From Soonwooa sp032078105 (GTDB lineage Bacteria; Bacteroidota; Bacteroidia; Flavobacteriales; Weeksellaceae): a DNA stretch of 64,000 nt. A program made the translations under genes and the position numbers. The stretch lies in NCBI GenBank assembly GCA_046269235.1, contig JBJZOS010000002.1:432337-496336 (forward strand). The letters run 5' to 3'. The notes under the pieces are model-generated. The model was not told where the DNA came from. It saw nothing but the letters and a program-made list of their open reading frames with translations, and searched no databases. Below, piece by piece: positions 35,333 to 43,686 of the stretch. Numbering within the stretch: the stretch's first letter is position 1; each line of letters starts with the position of its first letter.

Positions 35333-36613
35333 TTATAAACCGAATTCTTTTTTGATGTCATCAACTCGGTCAAGTTTTTCCCAAGTGAAAAATTCTAAAT
35401 CGTCGATTGTATGCTGGCTACCGTCTGCTTTTGTAAAAGTTTTGGATCCGATGTAGTAATCTCGTCCCATGTGGCCATAAGCCGCAGTTTCTTGATAGAT
35501 AGGATTACGAAGTTTTAAATTTTGCTCAATAGCATAAGGACGAAGATCAAACAGTTTTGTAACACGATTTGCAATTTCGCCATCGTGAAGGTCAACGTTT
35601 GACGTTCCGTAAGTATTGATATAAAGTCCACATGGCTCTGCAATACCGATTGCATAAGAAACCTGAACTAAAACTTCTTCAGCAACACCAGCAGCTACAA
35701 GGTTTTTAGCAATATGTCTTGTCGCATAAGCTGCACTACGGTCTACTTTTGAAGGATCTTTTCCTGAGAACGCGCCACCCCCGTGAGCACCTTTACCTCC
35801 ATACGTATCAACAATAATTTTTCTACCAGTTAACCCTGTATCACCGTGAGGACCACCGATTACGAATTTACCAGTTGGGTTGATGTGATATTTAATTTGA
35901 TCATTAAATAAAGCTTGAATCTCTGGTTTTTGCTTTTCACGAACTTTAGGAATTAAGATTTCGATGATATCTTTCTGAATTTTAGCAAGCATCGCTTCTT
36001 CAGAGCCAAAATCATCGTGTTGCGTTGATACAACAATGCTGTCAATTCTGATGGGTTTGTGATCGTCAGAATATTCGATGGTTACTTGGCTTTTCGCATC
36101 TGGACGTAGATATTTAATCGCATCATTATCTCTTCTAAGAACAGCTAGTTCTTTAAGAATTTGATGTGCTAAATCTAGAGCCAGCGGCATATAGTTTTCG
36201 GTTTCGTTAGTTGCGTAGCCAAACATCATCCCTTGGTCACCAGCACCTTGGGCATTTGCTTTTGCTTCAAAATCTTCTGTAGTAGTCACACGGTCAACAC
36301 CTTGGTTAATGTCTGACGATTGTTCGTGGATTGCAGAAATAACACCGCAAGAATCCCCATTGAACATATATTCGCTTTTCGTATAACCAATGCGGTTAAT
36401 AACGTCTCTGGCGATTGATTGTACATCTAGATAAGCCTTTGACTTAACTTCTCCAGCCAATACAACTTGACCTGTTGTTACTAGTGTTTCGCAAGCAACT
36501 TTTGAGTCTTTGTCGTGAGCTAAAAAATTGTCGATTAGCGCGTCAGAAATTTGATCCGCAACTTTGTCAGGATGTCCTTCCGATACCGATTCGGATGTAA
36601 ATAAATATGGCAT
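35333..36613 (-). CDS. metK: S-adenosylmethionine synthase
   Basis: 426 residues. Makes SAM from methionine and ATP. Signature motifs are intact: SEGHPDKVADQISDAL at the N-terminus, GAGDQGMMFGYATNE, and GGGAFSGKDPSKVDRSAAYA with the P-loop-like Lys and Asp residues. Slightly longer than the E. coli enzyme (384) by small insertions. The 5' leader carries a SAM-II riboswitch and a second hairpin over an AAGGA sequence next to the ATG, so the product of this enzyme should repress its own translation. Confidence 0.98.
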   Translation of the reverse strand: MPYLFTSESVSEGHPDKVADQISDALIDNFLAHDKDSKVACETLVTTGQVVLAGEVKSKAYLDVQSIARDVINRIGYTKSEYMFNGDSCGVISAIHEQSSDINQGVDRVTTTEDFEAKANAQGAGDQGMMFGYATNETENYMPLALDLAHQILKELAVLRRDNDAIKYLRPDAKSQVTIEYSDDHKPIRIDSIVVSTQHDDFGSEEAMLAKIQKDIIEILIPKVREKQKPEIQALFNDQIKYHINPTGKFVIGGPHGDTGLTGRKIIVDTYGGKGAHGGGAFSGKDPSKVDRSAAYATRHIAKNLVAAGVAEEVLVQVSYAIGIAEPCGLYINTYGTSNVDLHDGEIANRVTKLFDLRPYAIEQNLKLRNPIYQETAAYGHMGRDYYIGSKTFTKADGSQHTIDDLEFFTWEKLDRVDDIKKEFGL

Positions 36614-36617
36614 AATA

Positions 36618-36664
36618 TTCCTTTTTTAATTGTAGAAAAACCTGCGATTGCAATATAAAAGGAA
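36618..36664 (-). promoter_or_regulatory. Hairpin hiding an SD-like sequence before metK
   Basis: Perfect 8-bp arms: UUCCUUUU (36664-36657 in mRNA order) and AAAAGGAA (36625-36618). An inner AUUG/CAAU pairing is also possible. The right arm holds AAGGA 5-6 bases before the metK AUG, one of the few SD-like sites in the window. It is placed to serve as expression platform of the SAM-II aptamer just upstream. Confidence 0.55.
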
Positions 36665-36676
36665 CTAAAAAGATAA

Positions 36677-36730
36677 TTCTGTTTTAGCATTTTTTATGGA
36701 GGTTGCAATCAGGTCAAATTTTTCCTCTAG
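36677..36730 (-). ncRNA. SAM-II riboswitch (metA/SAM_alpha motif) of metK
   Basis: In mRNA order: P1 left arm GAGG, then AUUUG, CCUG, AUUGCA, P1 right arm CCUC, then AUAAA, AUGCUAAA, ACAG. This is the order of the conserved SAM-II blocks (AUUUG, UUGCA, UAAA, GCUAAA). The pseudoknot can form with GCA/UGC and CUG/CAG pairs. SAM-II is known from alpha-proteobacteria and Bacteroidota in front of methionine and SAM genes, which fits metK here. The aptamer ends about 60 bases before the ATG, farther than usual. Confidence 0.85.
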
Positions 36731-36739
36731 TTTGAGATG

Positions 36740-36771
36740 CAAAGTTAAATACTATTTTTGTCTTTGCAAAA
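36740..36771 (-). promoter_or_regulatory. Promoter of metK
   Basis: On the minus strand: -33 TTTTG (36771-36767), a 19-base spacer and -7 TAACTTTG (36747-36740). Transcription would begin just before the SAM-II aptamer. Confidence 0.75.
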
Positions 36772-36790
36772 TAATGTATCATAAAAATAT

Positions 36791-36815
36791 AAAAACCTCA
36801 TTTACTGAGGTTTTA
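36791..36815 (-). terminator. Terminator of oxyR, containing its stop codon
   Basis: Stem AAAACCTCA / TGAGGTTTT followed by T on the minus strand. The oxyR TAA is in the loop. Confidence 0.8.
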
Positions 36816-37755
36816 CATTTTTATAATCTTTAGGCGCTTTGTAGTAATTAAGGCGTTTCTCGATGGAAGATTTTATTTCTGTAATCAATTCATCAATAAT
36901 TCTTTGCTTGTAAGTTGGTTTGTAATAGATTAAACTTATTTCACGATAAGGGAAAGGTTTTCTAAATCTTGTTACTTTACACTTTTGCTCTGGTGCAAGT
37001 TGCTCAATGCCCATTTCTGGGATTATGCTGATACCACCTAACTTATCAACCATTTGGATTAATGTGTTGACATTGGATGCTGCGAAGTCCAAGTTTTTAG
37101 GTTTTAATTTATTCTCTTTTAAATGACAAATGTTTTCAAATTGAGTTCTCAAGCAATTGCCTTCTTCTAGTAACCAAACTTTGTCAACATCTATTTCTTC
37201 AGGAACAATGAAGCGTTCTTCTTTCTTTTGACAATCTTCATCAGTTGCATAAAGCATTAATTCTTCATTAAATAAAAAGTCATGGTAGAATTCATTGGCT
37301 GCATCATATGGTGTAGAAATAATTCCAGCGTCCAATTCTCCAGATTTTAAAGCCTTAATGACATTTTCGGTTGTCATTTCTTTAACGTTAAGATCGATCT
37401 GTGGATTTTTAGAAATAAAACTAAAAATTTCGGTTGGTAGGATGTAGCCAGCCACAGTTGGGATAATTCCGATATTTATTTTACCCGCAAGTATGTTGTT
37501 AAGCTGGTGCGCTTTATTTCTTAGTTCGTTGACCGAATCAACAATTTCTTTTGCTTGGTCGATGATCACACTTCCCGCATCAGTGGTACGAATTGGATGT
37601 GTTGTACGATCAAAAATCTTAAGATCTAGTTCTTCTTCAAATTTTTGTATCATCGCACTAAGCGTTGGTTGCGTGATAAAACAAGCCTGAGCAGCTTTTC
37701 CGAAATGTTTATACTTATCGACAGCAATAAGATATTCTAGTTGTTGAATGTTCAC
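36802..37755 (-). CDS. oxyR: OxyR-type hydrogen peroxide sensor (LysR family)
   Basis: 317 residues. N-terminal winged helix (1-60, MNIQQLEYLIAVDKYKHFGKA) and C-terminal substrate-binding fold. The redox pair of OxyR is present as EGNCLRTQFENIC (Cys201 and Cys210, C-x8-C, as in E. coli Cys199/Cys208). It is divergent from the catalase gene with a 168-base shared region, the usual regulator-target layout. A minus-strand -7 box TATATTTG lies at 37777-37784. Confidence in OxyR over other LysR proteins rests on the cysteine pair and on katA. Confidence 0.93.
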   Translation of the reverse strand: MNIQQLEYLIAVDKYKHFGKAAQACFITQPTLSAMIQKFEEELDLKIFDRTTHPIRTTDAGSVIIDQAKEIVDSVNELRNKAHQLNNILAGKINIGIIPTVAGYILPTEIFSFISKNPQIDLNVKEMTTENVIKALKSGELDAGIISTPYDAANEFYHDFLFNEELMLYATDEDCQKKEERFIVPEEIDVDKVWLLEEGNCLRTQFENICHLKENKLKPKNLDFAASNVNTLIQMVDKLGGISIIPEMGIEQLAPEQKCKVTRFRKPFPYREISLIYYKPTYKQRIIDELITEIKSSIEKRLNYYKAPKDYKNVKPQ

Positions 37756-37923
37756 TTTAATATACTTTATCTATTACAAATATAACTATTAATTTGTTTG
37801 GTGAATATTTTTTTCAATTGTTTGATTTTTTTAAAGGCATTTTCTTTTAACTAATAATTATGCTTTAGTCTTCATAAAATCATGAGATAATGCGTAACTT
37901 TAGACTCCCAAAACTTAGTTTTT

Positions 37924-39411
37924 ATGAGCAAGGATAAGTTAACGACTGCAGTTGGTTCGCCCTATTTTGAACATCAAGATTCTCAAACAGTTGGTCCACG
38001 TGGGCCTGTGTTATTGCAGGATTTTATACTTCAAGAAAACTTGGCGCATTTTGTAAGAGAGCGTATACCCGAGCGTGTAGTCCATGCAAAGGGGACAGGT
38101 GCTTATGGAAAATTTACAGTAACCCACGATATTACTAAATATACAAAAGCAAAACTTTTTTCAAAAATCGGAAATTCTTGCAGAATGTTTGCTCGATTTT
38201 CTACCGTTGGAGGAGAAAAGGGAAGTGCCGATACAGAAAGAGATCCAAGAGGTTTTGCACTAAAATTCTATACAGAAGATGGTAATTGGGATGTGGTAGG
38301 AAATAACACGCCTGTTTTTTTTATTAAAGATTCAAAAAAGTTTCCCGACTTTATACATACTCAGAAAAGACAACCTAAGACCAATCTTAAAAGTGCGACA
38401 ATGATGTGGGATTTTTGGAGTTTTAATCCAGAGTCACTTCACCAAGTTTTAATATTGATGTCGGATCGTGGTACACCGTATGGTTATCGTCACATGCACG
38501 GTTTTGGCTCGCATACTTTCTCGATGATTAATGCTGAGAATGAAAGAACTTGGGTCAAATTTCATTTTAAAACAAAACAAGGCATCAAGAACTTTACTAA
38601 CGAAGAAGCTACCAAAATGAAAGGTGAAAACCCAGATTTTGCGCAAGAAGACTTGGTGAATGCTATCGAAGCCGGCGATTTTCCAAAATGGACCTTGTAC
38701 ATACAAAGCATGACAGAAGAGCAAGCAAAAGATTTCCGTTGGAATCCTTTTGATGTGACTAAAGTTTGGCCACATTCAGAATTTCCGTTAATAGAAGTAG
38801 GCGAGATGGAATTAAATGAAATTCCTGTTAATTACTTTGCTCACGTGGAACAGGCTGCCTTTTCACCGAGTCATTTAGTTGACGGAATTAGCTTCTCGCC
38901 AGACAAGATGTTGCAAGGTAGATTGTTTTCATATCCAGATGCACATCGTTACAGATTGGGTGTTAACTCGCATCTTTTAGAAGTTAATCGTTGTCCTTTT
39001 GCCGTTAACAATTATCAACGAGATGGTTTTATGGCAGATTCTAGTAACTACAAAGACAGTTCAAATTATTATCCAAATAGCTTTGATAACGTTGATCCCG
39101 ATGCTGCGTATAAAAATTTTGAATACGAATTAGATAACAATCATGTGGCTAATTTTAATCGAAATGAGAACGATGATGATCATTATACTCAACCCGGATT
39201 GCTGTATACAAAAGCTATGAATACCGATGAGAGAAATGCTTTGATTAGTAACATTATTTCATCAATGAGTGGAATTTCGGGTCCACATCGAGATTTGATT
39301 ATTAACAGACAATTGTGTCATTTCTTCCGTGCAAATATCGAGTTAGGAATGCGTGTGGCAAAAGGTTTACAAATTAATATTGATGCTAACACGATGAATC
39401 ACGCTAAGTAG
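37924..39411 (+). CDS. katA: Catalase (small-subunit, clade 3 type)
   Basis: 495 residues. Breaks down hydrogen peroxide. Haem-site residues: His54 in RVVHAKGTGAYG, Asn127/128 in VVGNNTPVFF, and the proximal Tyr in RLFSYPDAHRYRLG. No C-terminal flavodoxin-like domain, so it is the short form. No signal peptide. Divergent from oxyR and probably activated by it. Upstream TAACTTTA (37895-37902) is a possible degenerate -7 box. Confidence 0.97.
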   Translation: MSKDKLTTAVGSPYFEHQDSQTVGPRGPVLLQDFILQENLAHFVRERIPERVVHAKGTGAYGKFTVTHDITKYTKAKLFSKIGNSCRMFARFSTVGGEKGSADTERDPRGFALKFYTEDGNWDVVGNNTPVFFIKDSKKFPDFIHTQKRQPKTNLKSATMMWDFWSFNPESLHQVLILMSDRGTPYGYRHMHGFGSHTFSMINAENERTWVKFHFKTKQGIKNFTNEEATKMKGENPDFAQEDLVNAIEAGDFPKWTLYIQSMTEEQAKDFRWNPFDVTKVWPHSEFPLIEVGEMELNEIPVNYFAHVEQAAFSPSHLVDGISFSPDKMLQGRLFSYPDAHRYRLGVNSHLLEVNRCPFAVNNYQRDGFMADSSNYKDSSNYYPNSFDNVDPDAAYKNFEYELDNNHVANFNRNENDDDHYTQPGLLYTKAMNTDERNALISNIISSMSGISGPHRDLIINRQLCHFFRANIELGMRVAKGLQINIDANTMNHAK

Positions 39412-39429
39412 GTGTAGATTTTTCATTAT

Positions 39430-39470
39430 AAAAAATGCAGCTTTTTGTGTAGGCATAAAGCTGCATTTTT
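39430..39470 (+). terminator. Terminator after katA
   Basis: Stem AAAATGCAGCTTT / AAAGCTGCATTTT with a 12-base loop, then T residues. Confidence 0.85.
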
Positions 39471-39550
39471 GTTTTAAATTAAAATCCGATCGCCATTCAC
39501 GGGTCGTACATAAAACATTATTCTTAAATTTATTGCTCTAAATTTTATTT

Positions 39551-40774
39551 ATGAAAATTATAGGCCCTTTTAAACAAATTGTAACTTTAGATAAACTTCC
39601 ATTAAGAGGAAAAATAAATGACGAATCCTTAGAAATACAAGTCAATGCGGCGGTATTGGTGGATGGCGAAAAAATTATAACAATTGGTGATTTTGAAGAA
39701 TTAAAAGCTAATAATCCTAATGCTTCAATTGACCTAATCGACACTGAGCAAGTGCTTTTGCCTGCTTTAGTGGACGCGCATACGCATATTTGTTTTGGTG
39801 GAAATCGAGCTAATGACTTTGCAATGCGAAATGCTGGCAAAACCTATCTCGAAATTGCTGAGGCTGGTGGTGGCATCTGGAGTAGCGTGAAACATACACG
39901 TGAAGCTTCTGAAGAGGAATTGTTAAATGCAACTTTAGAAAGAATCCATTATCTTTTAAGTTTAGGAATTACAACAATTGAGATTAAAAGCGGCTATGGG
40001 CTAAATGTCGACGAAGAGTTAAAAATGCTTCGAATTGTTAAAAAAGCTCAGGCTCAAACTAAAGCGACTTTAGTTCCTACATGTTTGGCGGCGCATCTTA
40101 AACCGAAAGATTTCGACGGAGGAAATCAAGAATATTTGGATTATATTTTAAATAAAATTCTTCCTAAAGTTAAAGAAGAAGATTTAGCAAAGCGTGTTGA
40201 TATTTTTATAGAGAAGTCTGCGTTTTTGCCAGAAGAGTCCAAAGTGTTTTTGGAAAAAGCAAAGGCAATGGGCTTTTTGATTACTGTTCATGCAGATCAA
40301 TTCACGGCAGGAAGTTCTCGCGTAGCGGTTGAAGTTGGTGCACAATCTGCGGATCATCTCGAAGCAACTGCAGATGAGGATATTGATTTTTTAGCAAAAT
40401 CTAATACTGTTGCTATTGCTTTGCCAGGCGCAAGTATTGGTTTGGGCGATCGATTTGCACCAGCCAGAAAATTGTTAGATGCAGGTGCTATTTTCGCAAT
40501 TGCAAGTGACTGGAATCCTGGGTCGGCACCGATGGGGAATCTTATTACGCAAGCTGCTATTTTGGCAACGTTCCAAAAATTAACGACCGCGGAGGTTTGG
40601 GCTGCGATGACTTATCGTGCGGCTTATGCGCTTGGTTTTGAAGATCGTGGCGTTATCGCGAAAGGTAAGAAAGCAGATTTTGTAAGTTTTGAAACGGATA
40701 ACTTCAACAACGTTTTGTATTATCAAGGAAGAATGTCTGCAAAACATACTTTTATTAACGGTGAAAAAATATAA
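39551..40774 (+). CDS. hutI: Imidazolonepropionase
   Basis: 407 residues. Third step of histidine degradation, hydrolysing imidazolonepropionate to N-formimino-glutamate. Amidohydrolase metal motifs: VDAHTHICFGG, TVHADQ and ASDWNPGSAP. The hutG ATG overlaps the stop by one base, so the two last steps of the pathway are coupled. hutH and hutU, the first two steps, are not in the window. Confidence 0.97.
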   Translation: MKIIGPFKQIVTLDKLPLRGKINDESLEIQVNAAVLVDGEKIITIGDFEELKANNPNASIDLIDTEQVLLPALVDAHTHICFGGNRANDFAMRNAGKTYLEIAEAGGGIWSSVKHTREASEEELLNATLERIHYLLSLGITTIEIKSGYGLNVDEELKMLRIVKKAQAQTKATLVPTCLAAHLKPKDFDGGNQEYLDYILNKILPKVKEEDLAKRVDIFIEKSAFLPEESKVFLEKAKAMGFLITVHADQFTAGSSRVAVEVGAQSADHLEATADEDIDFLAKSNTVAIALPGASIGLGDRFAPARKLLDAGAIFAIASDWNPGSAPMGNLITQAAILATFQKLTTAEVWAAMTYRAAYALGFEDRGVIAKGKKADFVSFETDNFNNVLYYQGRMSAKHTFINGEKI

Positions 40775-41694
40775 TGATGGCGTTTGATTGGCAAGGTCGT
40801 TTTGACGGTGATGAAGCGTTGTATCATAGAGTATTCCAACGTGTTAAAAATTCCAATAATTATTCTGAGGTGTCGGAGAATGCTTTTGCAATCCACGGAT
40901 TTTCGGTCGATGAAGGTGTAAGACGTAATAAAGGACGTGTTGGCGCTGCAAAATCTCCTGAAATTATTCGTAAGAATATGTCGAACTTTCCTGTTGTACA
41001 GGCAGATTTTAGATTATTAGATTTTGGAGATGTCGTTTGTGAAAATCAAAATCTAGAATCGAGTCAAGAAGATTTTGCAACGAAGGTTTCGAAGGTTTTG
41101 AAGAAAGGAGGAAAATCTGTCGGACTTGGTGGTGGACACGAGATTACATTTGCGCACTATTCGGGTGTGAGACAAGCTTTTCCTGATGCAAAAATTGGCA
41201 TTATAAATTTTGATGCACACTTTGATAATCGTGAACCTGAAAATGGATTAGCTAGTTCGGGAACGGGATTTTGGCAAATTGCCCAAGAGGGACCAGTTAA
41301 CAGTTTGCATATCGGGATCCAAAGAAATAGTAATACGCTGAAATTGTTTGATACGGCGCATCAATTAGGTATGAATTATATCCTTGCAGAGGAGCTGTTT
41401 TTCGAAAATCTACCGCGACTTTATATTGAAGTGAATCGATTTTTGGAAAGTGTCGATGTGCTGTATGTTACGATTTGTATGGATGTTTTCAATGCGGCAA
41501 TTGCACCTGGCGTGAGCGCTTCGGCTTATAATGGAATAATGGCTGATCCCACTTTTTTGAGTCTATATAGACATATCTTAGCGAGTCAAAAACTAAAAGC
41601 TTTGGATGTTGCTGAAGTTAATCCAGGGTTTGATATCCAAGATAGAACGGCGCGCTTGGCTGCTAGTCTTGTTAATGAACTTTTTATGGTGTAG
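40774..41694 (+). CDS. hutG: Formimidoylglutamase (arginase family)
   Basis: 306 residues. Splits N-formimino-glutamate to glutamate and formamide. Ureohydrolase manganese motifs: GLGGGHE (His122) and NFDAHFD (Asp147, His149, Asp151). The third motif reads TICMDVFNAAIAPGVSA: Cys235 replaces the first Asp and Asn240 the last Asp of the usual SxDxDxxDP, with only Asp237 kept. I believe related Bacteroidota proteins share this, but cannot verify. The second Met (40777) is an alternative start. A GC-rich palindromic element begins just after the stop. Confidence 0.9.
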   Translation: MMAFDWQGRFDGDEALYHRVFQRVKNSNNYSEVSENAFAIHGFSVDEGVRRNKGRVGAAKSPEIIRKNMSNFPVVQADFRLLDFGDVVCENQNLESSQEDFATKVSKVLKKGGKSVGLGGGHEITFAHYSGVRQAFPDAKIGIINFDAHFDNREPENGLASSGTGFWQIAQEGPVNSLHIGIQRNSNTLKLFDTAHQLGMNYILAEELFFENLPRLYIEVNRFLESVDVLYVTICMDVFNAAIAPGVSASAYNGIMADPTFLSLYRHILASQKLKALDVAEVNPGFDIQDRTARLAASLVNELFMV

Positions 41695-41696
41695 AG

Positions 41697-41850
41697 GACA
41701 ACGGCAGTGCGTGAGGTGGACGGAGGATTTGTCTGGAAGACAAAGTCCACGTAAAAGGCGAAGCCGCAGGCTTCGCCTTTTACGTGGACCGAAACCAAGT
41801 GTAGTCCGTAGGAGACCGACCCAGCGCCACGACAGCTGGAATCTTCCTTA
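41697..41850. repeat. GC-rich palindromic element after hutG
   Basis: A 150-base GC-rich block in an AT-rich chromosome. Its core (41745-41789) is a perfect inverted repeat with 21-bp arms and loop GCA; the arms begin GTCCACGTAAAAGG and end GCGAAGCC at the loop. There is no T tract directly after the stem, so it is not a plain intrinsic terminator. It lies between convergent hutG and the DUF2911 gene. ORFs through it are spurious. Confidence 0.85.
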
Positions 41851-41902
41851 AAAAAACGAAATCTTCTTCCTGTCGGAGTGTTGGGGCACGCCCAAAACTA
41901 TT

Positions 41903-42466
41903 TTAAAACTGAATGGGTAAGCTAACTTGTGCAGTGTCCCAACCCGCAACCATATTGGCGCCATCGTCGGTTTTTACAAAGCTAATTGAGAAATATTCCA
42001 TTGGCGAAGTCAGCTTGGTAGCAGGTACTTTGACACGAACAAGGTCGTTAGCCGCATTGTAAGCGTAAGCGCCCCAAACGTCTGTGGTTTTGTTGATGAT
42101 AACGGTCCATTCTGTCTCGCCAGGAATCGCGTAGATGCTATAACATCCAGCTGGGATTTGGTGACCGTTGATTTTGATAGGTTTGAAAACTTTAAGTTCT
42201 GTGTTTTCGTTAGCGCCGAAACGCCAAACTTCGTTGTACTTCACCAAGTTTCCAAAAATTGCTCTTCCTTTGCTTGACGGACGCGAATAGGTCACCTTCA
42301 TAATAGGTGTTATATTCTTGCCAGTCGCCGCATCCAACGGATAATACACCATATCCAATGGACTGACGTCGATGTTTGCGAATTTTAGTTGTTTGGGGTC
42401 ATTTTTAGTTTGTGCAGTTGCCATTAGCCCGAAATACAAAAGGCTAAGCCCAATTAATTTTTTCAT
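41903..42466 (-). CDS. DUF2911 family exported protein
   Basis: 187 residues. Signal peptide ending ATAQ. Family motif TYSRPSSKGRAIFGNLVKYN followed by WRFGANENTEL. DUF2911 proteins are typical of Bacteroidota and have unknown function. The start overlaps the stop of the upstream aminotransferase gene by 4 bases (ATGA), so the two genes form a minus-strand pair. Confidence 0.92.
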   Translation of the reverse strand: MKKLIGLSLLYFGLMATAQTKNDPKQLKFANIDVSPLDMVYYPLDAATGKNITPIMKVTYSRPSSKGRAIFGNLVKYNEVWRFGANENTELKVFKPIKINGHQIPAGCYSIYAIPGETEWTVIINKTTDVWGAYAYNAANDLVRVKVPATKLTSPMEYFSISFVKTDDGANMVAGWDTAQVSLPIQF

Positions 42467-43617
42467 ATTTTAAGTTTAACTAAATTTTCAATTGCTTGAT
42501 CTAAAGTTTCTTGTTTTTTTGCAAAACAAAAGCGAATGACTTTTTCGTCCATAAAATTATGATAAAACGACGAGAAGGGTATAGCTGCAACCTTATAAAC
42601 TTGTGTTAAATGTTTGCAAAAGTCTTTATCACCTAGCTCGGAAATTGCAGAATAGTCGACCGCCTGGAAGTAAGTGGCTTCACAATTAAGTAATTTGAAA
42701 TCTGTACCGGCAAGTGCATTTCGAAAATAATCGCGTTTGGCTTGATACATTTTTGCGATTTCATGATAGTCCAAAACCTCGTCCATGTATTTTGCAATCG
42801 CATATTGCGATGGCGAGTTGACACAGAAAACATTGTATTGATGGACTTTTCGATATTCTGACATCATCTCTTTTGGCGCTAGAATATAACCTAGCTTCCA
42901 ACCTGTAATATGCAATAACTTCCCGAAAGATGCCACAATGAAGCTTCTATCTTTCAGTTCAGAATAGCGTGCAAAACTCAAATGTTCTCTATTATCGAAA
43001 GTGATATTTTCATAAACTTCGTCACTCAATAAAAAGATGTCGCTGTCTTTTACAATTTTTATCAACTCCCGAATATCGGACTCTTTTAATATTCGAGTTG
43101 ATGGATTTCCTGGATTGTTAAAAATGATGAGTTTTGTTTTGTGGGTGATTAAGTTTTTAAGATCTTCCCAATGGATAGCATAATCAGGTTTGTGAAGAAT
43201 TAAATGTTTTGTAACACCGCCAAAAAGTTGAATCGTTGGTTCATAACAATCATAAGCAGGCTCTATAATAATAACTTCGTCACCAGGCTTTACAATGGTT
43301 GCAATTGCTGTGAAGATCGCTTGTGTTGCGCCAGCTGTTATGCTAATTTCGGATTCGATGTCGTAGGTCGCTTTGTGACTGTCGTACATTTTTTTAAGAA
43401 TGGCTTCGCGAAGTCTAATGTAGCCAGGCATTGGTAAATATTGATTGAGTCCCATTGCAGAACCTTCTTCTAAAAATTGAGTAAGCTTTGCATCAATCGG
43501 AACATCAGGAAAACCTTGTGAAAGATTAACAGCATTTTCTTTTGCAGCGAGCTGGCTCATTTCTGTAAAAATGGTGATGCCGACATTGGGTAATTTGGAT
43601 TGAATATTTGGTGTCAT
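42463..43617 (-). CDS. Methionine aminotransferase (PLP class I)
   Basis: About 384 residues. Fold-type I aminotransferase of the YbdL/methionine group. PLP residues: Lys233 in SFGKLLHITGWKLGY, Asp199 in LSDEVYEN and Asn171 in NNPGNPS. The C-terminal carboxylate-binding Arg is in KVIRFCFAK. The frame opens at TTG 43629, but ATG 43617 gives MTPNIQSKLPNVG. It would return 2-oxo-4-methylthiobutyrate to methionine or act on Met/Gln; the precise substrate is inferred from resemblance only. Divergent from miaA, with overlapping promoter space. Confidence 0.9.
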   Translation of the reverse strand: MTPNIQSKLPNVGITIFTEMSQLAAKENAVNLSQGFPDVPIDAKLTQFLEEGSAMGLNQYLPMPGYIRLREAILKKMYDSHKATYDIESEISITAGATQAIFTAIATIVKPGDEVIIIEPAYDCYEPTIQLFGGVTKHLILHKPDYAIHWEDLKNLITHKTKLIIFNNPGNPSTRILKESDIRELIKIVKDSDIFLLSDEVYENITFDNREHLSFARYSELKDRSFIVASFGKLLHITGWKLGYILAPKEMMSEYRKVHQYNVFCVNSPSQYAIAKYMDEVLDYHEIAKMYQAKRDYFRNALAGTDFKLLNCEATYFQAVDYSAISELGDKDFCKHLTQVYKVAAIPFSSFYHNFMDEKVIRFCFAKKQETLDQAIENLVKLKI

Positions 43618-43686
43618 ATTTTCTTTCAAAGTGGATTAAAATTAATAATAATTATTCGATTTCGTATTTTCGCAAAAAATAAAATT

